NCBI RefSeq assembly: GCF_000429865.1
Contig: NZ_AUCR01000001.1
Span: 248,001-312,000, forward strand
Reading direction: 5' to 3'
DNA: 64,000 bases
DNA from: Cucumibacter marinus DSM 18995
GTDB taxonomy: Bacteria; Pseudomonadota; Alphaproteobacteria; Rhizobiales; Devosiaceae
Part shown: piece after piece, positions 47,088-56,386 of the stretch
Position numbering within the stretch: the first letter of the stretch is position 1
Layout of the letters: every line of letters starts with the position of its first letter
The notes under the pieces: generated by a model
Told to the model about the DNA's origin: nothing
Databases searched by the model: none
Seen by the model: the letters and a program-made list of their open reading frames with translations, nothing else
Program-made: the position numbers and the translations under genes

Positions 47088-48521
47088 TTAGTGGTCGTGG
47101 TCGTGATCGTGATCATCGTGATCGTGATCGTGGTGGTCATGATGGACATGGGCCTCGGGCACCTCGTCCTCATTGTCTTCCTCGACCATCTTGATCAGTT
47201 CGTCCTTGGTGACCGTCTCGTCCTTCACATCGGCGAGTTCGGTGACAAAGGCGATGACCTTGGATTCAAAGATCGGCGCGCGCAGCGATTGCAGCGCATT
47301 CTGGTTCTTCAAATAATAGTCGTAGACTTCCTGCTCCTGGCCGGGGAAGCGCTGGACTTCCGCCATCAGGGCCTGCTTGTGCTCGTCTTCAGTGACCTGG
47401 ATCTCGTTCTTCGAACCGATCTCGGCGACAACGAGCCCAAGCCGCACGCGGCGTTCGGCAATGCGCTGATAGTCCTTGCGGGCGTCTTCCTCAGTGGTGC
47501 CTTCATCCTCGAACGAACGGCCGTGATGCTCGATTTCGTGCTTCACGCGTTCCCAGATCGAGTTGAACTCCTGCTCGACCAGTTGCTCGGGCACGTCGAA
47601 CTTGTGGGCATCGTCAAGCGCGTCGAGCACAAGGCGCTTCACGCGGCGCTCGGTCAGCTTGTCATATTCGCTCTGGATGCTGTCACGGATGGCTTCGCGC
47701 AGCTTTTCGACCGATTCAACGCCGAGCTGCTGGGCGAACTCGTCATTGACCTCGACCTTGCCCGGCACTTCGACGCTCAGCACTTCAACATCAAACTGGG
47801 CGGTCTTGCCGGCCAGGTGCTCGGCCCGGTAATCGTCCGGGAAGGTCACTTCGATGGTCTTGTTCTCGCCGGCCTTGACGCCGATGATCTGCTCTTCGAA
47901 ACCGGGAATGAACTGGCCGGACCCCAGAACGATCGGGGTGTTCTCGGCCTTGCCGCCGTCGAAGGGTTCGCCGTCGATCTTGCCGAGGAAGTTCATCATC
48001 ACCCGGTGGCCGTTCTCGGCCTTGGTGCCTTCCGGCGCCGCTTCGTAGGGCGTGTTCGATTCAACCACGCGGTCGAGCTGTTCCTGGATCTCTTCCTCGG
48101 GGACCTCGATCACCGGTCGGGAGACAGAAATCTTCTTGAAGTCCATCAGCTCGATCTCGGGCAGCACCTCATAGGTGACGGTGAAGGCCAGATCGGCATC
48201 CCCGTCGAACACCTTGTTGATGTTTTCCTGATCCTCGGGAAGATCGATCTGCGGCTGCAGCGCGGCACGTTCCTCGCGTTCGTCGAGGGTCTTTTGCACG
48301 CCCGAATTGATGGCTTCCTGCATCACTTCGGACATGGCAGCGCGGCCATAGACCTTCTTGAGGTGCGCGAACGGAACCTTGCCCGGACGGAAGCCCTTGA
48401 GCTGCACCCGGTCCTTGAGTTCGTTCAGCTTGGCGTCGAGCTGTTCGCTCAGCTCGGTTGCCGGGATCGAGAGATCGAGTTTGCGTTTCAACCCTTCATT
48501 GAGGGTCTCGGTCACCTGCAT
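47088..48521 (-). CDS. tig: Trigger factor with His/Asp-rich C-terminal tail
   Basis: This ribosome-associated chaperone and prolyl isomerase acts on nascent chains. From ATG 48521 (MQVTETLNEGLKRKLDLSI) it is 477 aa. The ribosome-binding signature is visible as GFRPGKVPFAHLKKVYG near residue 45, and the FKBP-type isomerase domain as FDGGKAENTPIVLGSGQFIPGFEEQ near 185. The last 20 or so residues consist almost only of His and Asp, preceded by an acidic stretch. Such a tail can bind Ni or Zn ions; the canonical E. coli protein lacks it. The ORF extension to 48605 runs through tRNA-Leu and is not real. Confidence 0.96.
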   Translation of the reverse strand: MQVTETLNEGLKRKLDLSIPATELSEQLDAKLNELKDRVQLKGFRPGKVPFAHLKKVYGRAAMSEVMQEAINSGVQKTLDEREERAALQPQIDLPEDQENINKVFDGDADLAFTVTYEVLPEIELMDFKKISVSRPVIEVPEEEIQEQLDRVVESNTPYEAAPEGTKAENGHRVMMNFLGKIDGEPFDGGKAENTPIVLGSGQFIPGFEEQIIGVKAGENKTIEVTFPDDYRAEHLAGKTAQFDVEVLSVEVPGKVEVNDEFAQQLGVESVEKLREAIRDSIQSEYDKLTERRVKRLVLDALDDAHKFDVPEQLVEQEFNSIWERVKHEIEHHGRSFEDEGTTEEDARKDYQRIAERRVRLGLVVAEIGSKNEIQVTEDEHKQALMAEVQRFPGQEQEVYDYYLKNQNALQSLRAPIFESKVIAFVTELADVKDETVTKDELIKMVEEDNEDEVPEAHVHHDHHDHDHDDHDHDHDH

Positions 48522-48563
48522 GACGTTAATCCGTTCGTTTCCACATTCGTTTCCGCCCGGCCC

Positions 48564-48648
48564 TGGTGCGGGTGGAGGGACTTGAACCCCCACGCCTTGC
48601 GGCACGAGAACCTAAATCTCGCGTGTCTACCAATTCCACCACACCCGC
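48564..48648 (-). tRNA. tRNA-Leu (TAG)
   Basis: The minus strand has acceptor GCGGGTG/CACCCGC, anticodon arm CGAGA-TTTAGGT-TCTCG (anticodon TAG), a long variable arm (TGCCGCAAGGCG), T loop TTCAAGT and encoded CCA. The length is 85, as expected for tRNA-Leu. Confidence 0.97.
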
Positions 48649-48850
48649 ATTGGACATTGACCGCCCCTTCCGGCCCCTTTTCGGGTGGCCCGGACGGTGC
48701 GATCTGTGCCCGGGTTGCCGGTGTGGCGCCGGCAATACCCGACGGCCCTCCGGCCAACGCCGTTGGCGAAGTCGGCGCCGGTCTATATCAAGTTTCGCGT
48801 ACAGTCAAAAGCTTGGTTTCAACCGTCCTTGCGCCGGAGGCGCCGGCGCT

Positions 48851-48994
48851 CTAGGCGAGTGGGATCAGGAAGGCGGCAACCAGCACGAATGCGGCGACGG
48901 CCATAAAGGCTATATTATAGAGAATGCGGCGCTCAGTCCGGCTGATGGCCGCTTGCAGTTCCTTGATCTCCGACCGTGTCGCGCGTTTTTGCAC
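48851..48994 (-). CDS. Small single-pass membrane protein, 47 aa, GTG start
   Basis: GTG at 48994 is preceded by GGAGGGG with a seven-base spacer. The product is 47 aa: a charged, probably coiled helical N-terminus (QKRATRSEIKELQAAI...RTERR), then one hydrophobic helix (residues about 25-45, LYNIAFMAVAAFVLVAAF) ending PLA. The ORF was too short and has a non-ATG start, so it is easily missed. It is divergent from glnB. Function unknown. Confidence 0.65.
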   Translation of the reverse strand: MQKRATRSEIKELQAAISRTERRILYNIAFMAVAAFVLVAAFLIPLA

Positions 48995-49655
<661 letters not shown>

Positions 49656-49737
49656 ACCGGCGGCCCAACAGGGGGCCCCTACCCGTCAAACCGATCTGGC
49701 CGAACGGCCAACACATCTCAGCAAGCAAGAGGAAACT

Positions 49738-51147
49738 ATGAGCGCTGCAGACGATTTTATTAAGAAGCTCAAGGACGAAGACATCCAGTTCGTCGATTTG
49801 CGGTTCACCGACCCGCGCGGCAAGCTGCAGCACGTAACGGTCGATTCCTCGACCATCGAAGAGGAAACCTTCGAAGAAGGCGTGCTGTTCGACGGTTCCT
49901 CGATTGCCGGCTGGAAGGCCATCAACGAGTCCGACATGGTGCTGATGCCCGACGCGTCGTCGGTTTATGTCGATCCGTTCTTCGGCCAGACCACCCTGGC
50001 GGTTGTCTGCGACATCCTCGAGCCGGGCACGTTCGAAAGCTACAACCGCGATCCGCGCACGACCGCCAAGAAGGCCGAAGCCTTCGTCAAGTCGTCCGGC
50101 GTCGGCGACAGCGTGGTGTTCGGTCCCGAGCCCGAATTCTTCCTTTTCGATGATGTGCGTTACGCCTCGAGCCCCTACAACACCGGGTTCAAGCTCGATC
50201 ACAGCGAACTGCCGACCAATACCGACGCCGAATATGAAGGCGGCAACCTTGGTCACCACATCCCGCAGAAGGGTGGCTACTTCCCCGTGCCGCCGCTCGA
50301 CAGCGCCCAGGACATCCGTTCGGAAATGCTCACCGTTCTTTCGGGCATGGGCGTCACCGTCGAAAAGCACCACCACGAAGTCGGCTCCGCCCAGCACGAA
50401 CTCGGCATCAAGTTCAAGCCGATGATCGAAAGCGCGGACGATGTGCAGAAGTACAAATATGCCGTGCACCAGGTCGCCCAGGCCTATGGCAAGACCGCGA
50501 CCTTCATGCCGAAGCCGGTTTATGGCGACAATGGTTCGGGCATGCACTGCCACCAGTCGATCTGGCGCGATGGCAAGCCGCTTTTCGCCGGTGACGAATA
50601 TGCCGGTCTGAGCGAGGATTGCCTCTACTATATCGGCGGTATCATCAAGCACGCCCGCGCGATCAACGCGTTCTCCAACCCCTCGACCAACTCCTACAAG
50701 CGTCTGGTCCCGGGCTTCGAGGCGCCGGTGCTGCTGGCCTATTCGGCCCGTAACCGTTCGGCTTCCTGCCGTATTCCGGTTTCGTCCTCGCCGAAGTCCA
50801 AGCGCGTGGAAATCCGCTTCCCGGATCCGATGGCGAATCCCTATCTCGCCTTCGCCGCGATGCTGATGGCCGGCATGGACGGCATCAAGAACAAGATCCA
50901 CCCGGGCGATCCGATGGACAAGGATCTCTACGAGCTTCCCGCCGAGGAACTCAAGGACATCCCGACCGTGGCCGCTTCGTTGCGTGAAGCGCTGGAGGCC
51001 CTCGATGCCGACCGCGACTTCCTCAAGGCCGGTGGCGTGTTCGACGACGACCAGATCAACGCCTATATCGACCTTAAGATGGAAGACGTGATCCGGTTCG
51101 AGCACACCCCGCACCCGGTCGAATTTGCCATGTACTATTCCGCCTAA
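49738..51147 (+). CDS. glnA: Glutamine synthetase type I
   Basis: This enzyme makes glutamine from glutamate, ammonia and ATP and is the main entry of nitrogen. The 469-residue protein has the family length. Visible elements are [18 protein letters not shown], the metal-site [18 protein letters not shown], the ATP loop [18 protein letters not shown] and the adenylylation site MDKDLYELP (Tyr near 398). AGAGGA precedes the ATG. Co-transcription with glnB from the sigma-54 promoter is likely. Confidence 0.98.
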   Translation: MSAADDFIKKLKDEDIQFVDLRFTDPRGKLQHVTVDSSTIEEETFEEGVLFDGSSIAGWKAINESDMVLMPDASSVYVDPFFGQTTLAVVCDILEPGTFESYNRDPRTTAKKAEAFVKSSGVGDSVVFGPEPEFFLFDDVRYASSPYNTGFKLDHSELPTNTDAEYEGGNLGHHIPQKGGYFPVPPLDSAQDIRSEMLTVLSGMGVTVEKHHHEVGSAQHELGIKFKPMIESADDVQKYKYAVHQVAQAYGKTATFMPKPVYGDNGSGMHCHQSIWRDGKPLFAGDEYAGLSEDCLYYIGGIIKHARAINAFSNPSTNSYKRLVPGFEAPVLLAYSARNRSASCRIPVSSSPKSKRVEIRFPDPMANPYLAFAAMLMAGMDGIKNKIHPGDPMDKDLYELPAEELKDIPTVAASLREALEALDADRDFLKAGGVFDDDQINAYIDLKMEDVIRFEHTPHPVEFAMYYSA

Positions 51148-51191
51148 GGGCGAAATATGGCGCATCGCGCCAATCTCTGTGAGACGGAACT

Positions 51192-51216
51192 GGGCCCCTT
51201 TCGAGGGGCCCTTTTT
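51192..51216 (+). terminator. Rho-independent terminator of glnA
   Basis: GGGCCCCT and AGGGGCCC pair around a TTCG tetraloop and are followed by TTTTT on the plus strand. It lies 45 bases after the glnA stop. Confidence 0.92.
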
Positions 51217-51224
51217 CCATAAGG

Positions 51225-52748
51225 CTAGGCGACCAACTCGCCCTGGCTCGCAAAGAAGGCTTCGGGATCGTCGGCCTCGACGACCCTGCCCTTTTCGACC
51301 ACCCAGAACCGCGTGCCGACATCGCGCACGAATTGCCGGTCGTGCGAGACCAGGAAACAGGTCGCGCCCCGATCCTTGATCTCCGCTGCCAGGTCGTCCT
51401 GCCCGGGAATGTCGATATGGTTGGTCGGCTCATCGAGCAGATAGAAGTTCGGCTCCGCGAGCCTCAGCCCCAGAAGTCCCAATCGCGATTTCTGTCCCCA
51501 GGACATCACCTTGATCGGGCGGGACTGGAATTCATGGGCAAAGCCGGCTCCCGCCAGCAGCGCCCTCGCCCGCGTGTCGCCGACATCGAAATTGCGGGTG
51601 ATATAGGCGAGCGGCGTCTGGTCGTCCGGGATGTGGTCAAGGGACTGGTCGGCATAGCCCAGCCCAATGGAGGGCGTCGCGCGGATACCCTTCACCGTGC
51701 TGCGGTCTTCGATGACGTCCCGCAACATTCGGACAAACACCGATTTGCCGGTCCCGTTCGGCCCCAGCAGCACGATCCGGTCGCCCTGGAAGATGTGCTG
51801 CTTGCCCGTGTGGAACAGGAGCGACCCGTCCGGGGTGGTTACCTGAACGTCCTCGAGCGCCACCAGCACCTTGGCATGGGTGCCCGAGTTCGACAGCTGA
51901 ATGGCTGCGGTCCGATCCTTGTGAAGCTCCTTTTGCGCCTCCTCGATATCGGCGGCGCGCGCCTTGAGCTGTTTGGCCTTGGTGGTCAGAAGATCGCTGC
52001 CTGAATTTACACCTATGTTTTTCAGCTTGGCAGCGTTGCGGCGCAGCCTTGCGGCCTCCTTGAGCTGGTTCTCCTGCTCGCGTTTCGCCGCTTCATCGCT
52101 CTCCTCCAGCGCCGCCCGGGCCTTGGTGTAGGGCAGCGGAAACACCCGGCTGGCCGAGGGTCTCAGGAACAGGGTGCGATTGGTGGTGGCATCGAGAAAG
52201 GCTCGGTCATGGCTGGCGACGACCATCGCCGCATCACGCGACTTGTCGAGCAGCCAGCGCTCGAGCAGCAGGCGTTTTTCGAGGTCGAGATGGTTGGTCG
52301 GCTCGTCGAGCATCAACAGGTCCGGTTCCGTTACCCAGGCCCGTGCAATCAGCGCAACACGCTGCCAGCCCCCGCTCAGCTGGCTCAGCGGGCGGTCCCG
52401 CATCTCCTGAGGCGCGGCGAACTCATCGAGCACCACATCGACGCGCCAGCTCTCATAGTCGCGCTCCGCCTCCGGCAGTGCCGACAATACGGCGTCGTTA
52501 AGCGTCAGCTCACGCAGTTCCTCGGGCACATCCTGCGGCACCACGGCAATCTTGAGCCCGCGGGCGCGGGTCAGATTGCCTTCGGAAAGCTCCATCTCGC
52601 CGAGCATGCAGCGCATGAGCGAGGTCTTGCCGCTGCCATTGCCGGCCACAAGGCCGATGCGGTCGCGCGCATCAAGAGAAAGGTCGAGCCCGCGAAAAAG
52701 CGGTTCGACTGCAAGCAGACCAGCGTCTTGAAGGGTGAGGATACTCAT
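51225..52748 (-). CDS. ABC-F family ATPase
   Basis: The 507-residue soluble protein has two ATPase domains and no membrane segments. Domain 1 has Walker A GLVAGNGSGKTS, signature LSQLSGGWQRVALIA and Walker B LLMLDEPTNHLD. Domain 2 has Walker A LLGPNGTGKS, Walker B FYLLDEPTNHID and an unusual signature MSWGQKSRLG in place of LSGGQ. The linker between the domains (charged KREQENQLKEAARLRRNAAKL) is the P-site tRNA interaction motif region. ABC-F proteins act on the ribosome, in antibiotic resistance or in rescue of stalled translation. I cannot say which applies here. A leader ORF and a hairpin precede it. Confidence 0.92.
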   Translation of the reverse strand: MSILTLQDAGLLAVEPLFRGLDLSLDARDRIGLVAGNGSGKTSLMRCMLGEMELSEGNLTRARGLKIAVVPQDVPEELRELTLNDAVLSALPEAERDYESWRVDVVLDEFAAPQEMRDRPLSQLSGGWQRVALIARAWVTEPDLLMLDEPTNHLDLEKRLLLERWLLDKSRDAAMVVASHDRAFLDATTNRTLFLRPSASRVFPLPYTKARAALEESDEAAKREQENQLKEAARLRRNAAKLKNIGVNSGSDLLTTKAKQLKARAADIEEAQKELHKDRTAAIQLSNSGTHAKVLVALEDVQVTTPDGSLLFHTGKQHIFQGDRIVLLGPNGTGKSVFVRMLRDVIEDRSTVKGIRATPSIGLGYADQSLDHIPDDQTPLAYITRNFDVGDTRARALLAGAGFAHEFQSRPIKVMSWGQKSRLGLLGLRLAEPNFYLLDEPTNHIDIPGQDDLAAEIKDRGATCFLVSHDRQFVRDVGTRFWVVEKGRVVEADDPEAFFASQGELVA

Positions 52749-52809
52749 TTTTCGTCTCCGGTCGTTTCCGGTGCGAGCGGCGCTTCACGCGGCAAAGCTC
52801 GCTTGTTGG

Positions 52810-52828
52810 TCCCGGGACAGGCCCGGGA
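52810..52828 (-). promoter_or_regulatory. Hairpin in the ABC-F leader
   Basis: TCCCGGG and CCCGGGA form a 7-bp stem with a CCTGT loop, between the leader ORF stop (52869) and the ABC-F ATG (52748). It lacks a T-run, so if it acts, it probably does so by blocking translation or as part of a larger switch. Confidence 0.4.
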
Positions 52829-52868
52829 AATCACACGACTGGCAGACGGGGAAATAGAAACCTGCGTT

Positions 52869-52958
52869 TCAGACCGCGGTGGCCAGCCCTGCAGACAAAG
52901 GATGCCGCAGGGCGGAAACAGGACCGCGTTGTCGATAGTGGTCGACCGAGTATGTCAT
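52869..52958 (-). CDS. Possible leader peptide (29 aa) upstream of the ABC-F gene
   Basis: ATG at 52958 follows GGAGG with a good spacer and opens 29 codons ending at TGA 52869. The peptide begins MTYSVDHYRQRGPVSALRHP and contains several Arg and Pro residues. ABC-F resistance genes are often controlled by ribosome stalling on such short upstream ORFs. The strong ribosome-binding site and position support the idea, but composition alone cannot prove coding. Confidence 0.45.
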   Translation of the reverse strand: MTYSVDHYRQRGPVSALRHPLSAGLATAV

Positions 52959-53463
52959 GCAGCCCTCCTTCCCGAATTGTGTTTGTCCGGCTTGTGTTGC
53001 GACGCTTCAATTCTGAAACGGTCGAACAGAACCAGATATTACCGAGGCAGCCCAAGGCGGGCAAGCGCGGTTGAAGGTCGCAAATCGGATGGGAATTCAG
53101 GCGAGGAAAAAGACGAAAGCCATGCCGGTTATGACGATGGTTTTCGACATCCGCAGATGGGCGAGCCGGTACGCGAAACTCTTCAATCCGGCTCGACGCC
53201 ACCACGGAAAAGGGATTGCCGCAGCCACTCCATGAGCTTCTGCTCTACGCTGGTGTGTCGCGACAGACATACGGCAACTCCATACTCATGACCGTATGCC
53301 CCTCACTCTAGGCCAGCATGCTTAAGAAAAAGCTGATGGAAGGTTGCCAATTGGTGGAAAGCGATTCCCGAATTGGCACAAAGCGAATCGGGAATGCGAA
53401 AACCCGGAGCATTTCTGCTCCGGGTTAAAGATCGTTGTTGGAGGAAGCGGCAGGGATTTCCGC
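52959..53463. other. Long intergenic region upstream of the ABC-F gene and downstream of the secreted protein gene
   Basis: I see no secure gene in these 505 bases. A very short minus-strand reading frame near 53102-53152 would encode MSKTIVITGMAFVFFLA, a hydrophobic peptide without a good ribosome-binding site. The terminator of the 53464 gene lies at 53401-53420. Confidence 0.4.
53401..53420 (-). terminator. Rho-independent terminator of the secreted protein gene
   Basis: AACCCGGAG and CTCCGGGTT pair in a long stem whose centre is not paired. On the minus strand it is followed by TTCGC, the arm itself ending in TTTT. Confidence 0.8.
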
Positions 53464-53877
53464 TTAGTTCCAGCGGTGGCCGTTGCCCCAACCGCCATGA
53501 CCCCAGTTCCTCACGCGGTGCTTGTTGATCAACTGCATGCGGCCATTGCAGCGATTGACGCGATACTTGTAGGACCAGCGGTGCTTGGTCGCCGTCACGA
53601 TCGCCCAGGGACCGCGGCCGCCCTGGATGTGAATGTTGCGGTAGCCGTGACGCTGGAACTCCCAGCGGATCTGGCGGTAGCTGGCACAGCTGCGCTTGTG
53701 GTGGCGATGATTGGTCACCTTGAAGCCGTAGCCATTGCCGAAGTTAAGCGAAAACGAAACCTGGGGGCTGTTGTTGGTGGCGTAGGCCGGTGTGGTCACA
53801 GCGGCGGCGCTACCGGTCAGCGCAACGGCAACGATACCGGCACGGGCGAATTTCTTGAAAGCGTTCAGGCGGGTCAT
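53464..53877 (-). CDS. Secreted basic, His/Gly-rich hypothetical protein
   Basis: From ATG 53877 (GGAG nearby) the product is 137 aa. A signal peptide (ARAGIVAVALTGSAAAVTTPAYA) is followed by a very basic mature part with SCASYRQIRWEFQRHGYRNI and a tail rich in His, Gly, Trp and Asn. The 'YRQIR..FQRHGYRNIHI' pattern resembles small periplasmic proteins of Hyphomicrobiales, which may share a PepSY-like fold; this is a weak guess. It is divergent from parE, and the LexA box at 53951-53965 lies between the two. Confidence 0.75.
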   Translation of the reverse strand: MTRLNAFKKFARAGIVAVALTGSAAAVTTPAYATNNSPQVSFSLNFGNGYGFKVTNHRHHKRSCASYRQIRWEFQRHGYRNIHIQGGRGPWAIVTATKHRWSYKYRVNRCNGRMQLINKHRVRNWGHGGWGNGHRWN

Positions 53878-53950
53878 GGTCCTCTCCTTCAAATCAGTTT
53901 GTGTCGAGTGGCGTTCGTTGTTGATGGGAGGACCCTAGTGCGAGCCGGTT

Positions 53951-53965
53951 GAACTCAATTCGAAC
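53951..53965 (+). promoter_or_regulatory. LexA (SOS) box, GAAC-N7-GAAC, upstream of parE
   Basis: GAAC at 53951-53954 and GAAC at 53962-53965 are separated by exactly seven bases, the reverse-complement form of the alphaproteobacterial LexA operator. It is 90 bases upstream of parE and 74 bases upstream of the divergent secreted-protein gene. As I recall, comparative studies placed parE in alphaproteobacterial LexA regulons. Confidence 0.75.
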
Positions 53966-54055
53966 CGGGTATTCATTTTCCATTCATGTTGCGCGAACCC
54001 CTCGGAACACAGGCGGTCCGTGCTATAAGCTGCCCCAACGACCCGAGCGATTCGG

Positions 54056-56182
54056 ATGAGCGGACCAAAAGGCGATATGGATCAGAACGACGACTTGTTT
54101 GGCGGCCTGGGCAATGTGCGCCCACAGCAAAAGCCCGACACCGCCAAACCGGAACCTGCCAAACCCCAAGCCGCAGAAGCCCAAGCCGCCGAAGCCCCGC
54201 CCGAAAACCGCACTTCACCTGAGAAAAAGCGGGTCACACCTCCGACGCGCGCAACCGAAGGTTCCTACACCGCAGCCGATATCGAGGTGCTCGAAGGGCT
54301 TGAGCCGGTTCGCCGCCGCCCGGGCATGTATGTCGGTGGCACGGACATCAACGCCTTTCATCACCTGTTCGCAGAAGTCATCGACAACTCGATGGACGAG
54401 GCGATCGCCGGGCACGCCAACCGCATCGAAGTGATCCTGACGGCGGATGGCTATGTGTCCGTGCTCGATAATGGCCGTGGCATTCCGGTCGAGGAACACC
54501 CCAAGATCCCGGGCAAATCGACGCTCGAAGTGATCATGACCACGCTGCATGCGGGCGGGAAGTTCGATTCCAAAGCCTATGAAACCTCCGGCGGGTTGCA
54601 CGGGGTTGGCGTCAGCGTGGTGAACGCGTTGTCCGAGGACCTCGTGATCGAAGTCGCGCGCGAACAGGTGCTCTATCGGCAGACCTTCTCACGCGGGCAC
54701 AAGACCTCGGAAGTCGAGAACCTGGGCAAGGTTTCGAACCGTCGGGGTACGCTGGTGAAGTTCAAGCCGGATCCCGAGATCTTCGGCCCCAAGCTCGCCT
54801 TCGTGCCGTCGCGCCTGTTCGCCATGACCCGCGCCAAAGCCTACCTGTTCGCGGGCGTCGAGATCCGCTGGCGCTGCGACGAGGAACTGCTGCATGGTTC
54901 GGATACGCCAACAAAGGCCGAATTCCATTTTCCCGACGGCCTCAAGGATTATGTTGAAGGCCGTATCGAGGGTGCGCCAAGGATCGTTGATGACATTTTT
55001 GCAGGCCGTGTGGGCGAAGCTGGCAGAAATGGCTCGGTTGAATGGGCAATCGCCTTCACTTTGGGCGACAACTTCATTTCCTCCTACTGCAACACCGTAC
55101 CAACCCAGGATGGCGGCACACACGAGGCAGGACTGCGTTCGGCACTGCTGAAGGCCCTCAAGGCCTATGGCGAGCTGACCGGGAACAAGCGCGCCGCGAT
55201 GATCACGGCGGAGGATATCATCGCCAATTGCGCGGCGATGCTGTCGGTATTCGTGCGCGAACCGGAGTTCGTCGGCCAGACCAAGGACAAGCTCGCCTCG
55301 GGAGAAGCGACCCGCATTGTCGACAATGCCGTGCGCGACGCGTTCGACCATTGGCTCGCCGCCTCGCCCAACCAGGCCGGCAAACTGCTCGATTGGACGA
55401 TCGACCGCGCCGAGGAGCGGATCCGGCGGCGCAAGGAAAAGGAAATCGACCGCAAGTCGGCAACCCGCAAGCTGCGCCTGCCCGGCAAGCTGGCGGATTG
55501 TTCGCAGACCGCGGCGGATGGCGCCGAATTGTTCATCGTCGAAGGTGACTCGGCGGGCGGCAGCGCCAAGCAGGCGCGCAACCGCCACAATCAGGCGGTG
55601 CTGCCACTGCGTGGCAAGGTGCTCAATGTGGCCGGTGCCAGCCGGGACAAGCTGGCGGCCAACCAGCAATTGGCGGATATCGCCCAGGCACTGGGCTGCG
55701 GTTCACGCGACCGGTATCGGGATGAGGATCTGCGCTATGACAAGATCATCATCATGACCGATGCGGATGTCGACGGCGCCCATATTGCCTCGTTGTTGAT
55801 CACCTATTTCTTTCAGGAAATGCCGCATCTGATTGATAACGGCCATCTCTACCTCGCAGTGCCGCCGCTCTACCGGCTGTCGCAAGGGGCCAAGACTTTC
55901 TATGCGCTCGATGATGCGCACAAGAACGAGTTGCTCGAAACCGAATTCAACGGACGGGGCAAGATCGAGATCACCCGCTTCAAGGGGCTGGGCGAAATGC
56001 CTTTCGCTCACTTGAAGGAGACCACCATGAAACCTGAAACCCGCTCCCTGTTACAGGTGCGTGTGGTCGACGACTATGTCGGGACGAAAAGCGCCATTGA
56101 GCGGCTGATGGGCAACAAGCCGGAAAAACGCTTCGAGTTCATTCAGGAGCACGCGGCCTTCGTGACCGATATCGACATCTGA
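54056..56182 (+). CDS. parE: DNA topoisomerase IV subunit B
   Basis: This ATPase subunit of topoisomerase IV decatenates daughter chromosomes. The GHKL ATP site shows EVIDNSMDEAIAGHA, DNGRGIPVEEHP and GGLHGVGVSVVNALS; the TOPRIM domain has EGDSAGGSAKQARNR and DADVDGAHI. The SAKQARNR form indicates ParE rather than GyrB. The first 60 or so residues are a low-complexity Pro/Ala/Lys-rich leader. The start could be 54056 or 54077 (MDQNDDLFGG). No parC is nearby. Confidence 0.95.
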   Translation: MSGPKGDMDQNDDLFGGLGNVRPQQKPDTAKPEPAKPQAAEAQAAEAPPENRTSPEKKRVTPPTRATEGSYTAADIEVLEGLEPVRRRPGMYVGGTDINAFHHLFAEVIDNSMDEAIAGHANRIEVILTADGYVSVLDNGRGIPVEEHPKIPGKSTLEVIMTTLHAGGKFDSKAYETSGGLHGVGVSVVNALSEDLVIEVAREQVLYRQTFSRGHKTSEVENLGKVSNRRGTLVKFKPDPEIFGPKLAFVPSRLFAMTRAKAYLFAGVEIRWRCDEELLHGSDTPTKAEFHFPDGLKDYVEGRIEGAPRIVDDIFAGRVGEAGRNGSVEWAIAFTLGDNFISSYCNTVPTQDGGTHEAGLRSALLKALKAYGELTGNKRAAMITAEDIIANCAAMLSVFVREPEFVGQTKDKLASGEATRIVDNAVRDAFDHWLAASPNQAGKLLDWTIDRAEERIRRRKEKEIDRKSATRKLRLPGKLADCSQTAADGAELFIVEGDSAGGSAKQARNRHNQAVLPLRGKVLNVAGASRDKLAANQQLADIAQALGCGSRDRYRDEDLRYDKIIIMTDADVDGAHIASLLITYFFQEMPHLIDNGHLYLAVPPLYRLSQGAKTFYALDDAHKNELLETEFNGRGKIEITRFKGLGEMPFAHLKETTMKPETRSLLQVRVVDDYVGTKSAIERLMGNKPEKRFEFIQEHAAFVTDIDI

Positions 56183-56261
56183 TCACTTCTCGGCTATCGG
56201 ACTTGCAGCGTCACAAGTTCATCGCGACAGCGCGATATTAAGGCTTTCTTAAGCCGACGCA

Positions 56262-56289
56262 TTGACTTGGGCGCGCGGCGCGCTATGGT
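56262..56289 (+). promoter_or_regulatory. Likely housekeeping promoter of the DEAD-box helicase gene
   Basis: TTGACT (56262-56267) and TATGGT (56284-56289) are 16 bases apart. The leader would be about 90 bases and includes a small hairpin (GCAAAG...CTTTGC near 56325-56341). Confidence 0.5.
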
Positions 56290-56386
56290 CCGCGCGTCGG
56301 GGCCACCAGTACACATAACGTGCAGCAAAGCGTGACTTTGCAAAACGTCCAATCACGGATCCAAACGGAACCATCTGGAAGAACCC

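Noticed and set aside
47091-48854. Long plus-strand ORF opposite trigger factor
   Set aside because: It reads across tig and tRNA-Leu on the other strand; its composition (VVVVIVIIVIVIVVV) is the antisense of the His/Asp codons.
53102-53152. Very short hydrophobic minus-strand ORF (MSKTIVITGMAFVFFLA)
   Set aside because: It has 17 codons and no convincing ribosome-binding site; it could be chance.
52831-53205. Minus-strand ORF of 124 codons upstream of the ABC-F gene
   Set aside because: The composition is Arg/Pro/Cys-rich and it overlaps the better-supported 29-codon leader in another frame.
53995-54008. GAAC-N6-GAAC near parE
   Set aside because: The spacing is six rather than seven bases, so it is not a consensus LexA site; a similar N6 pair lies at 8991-9004.
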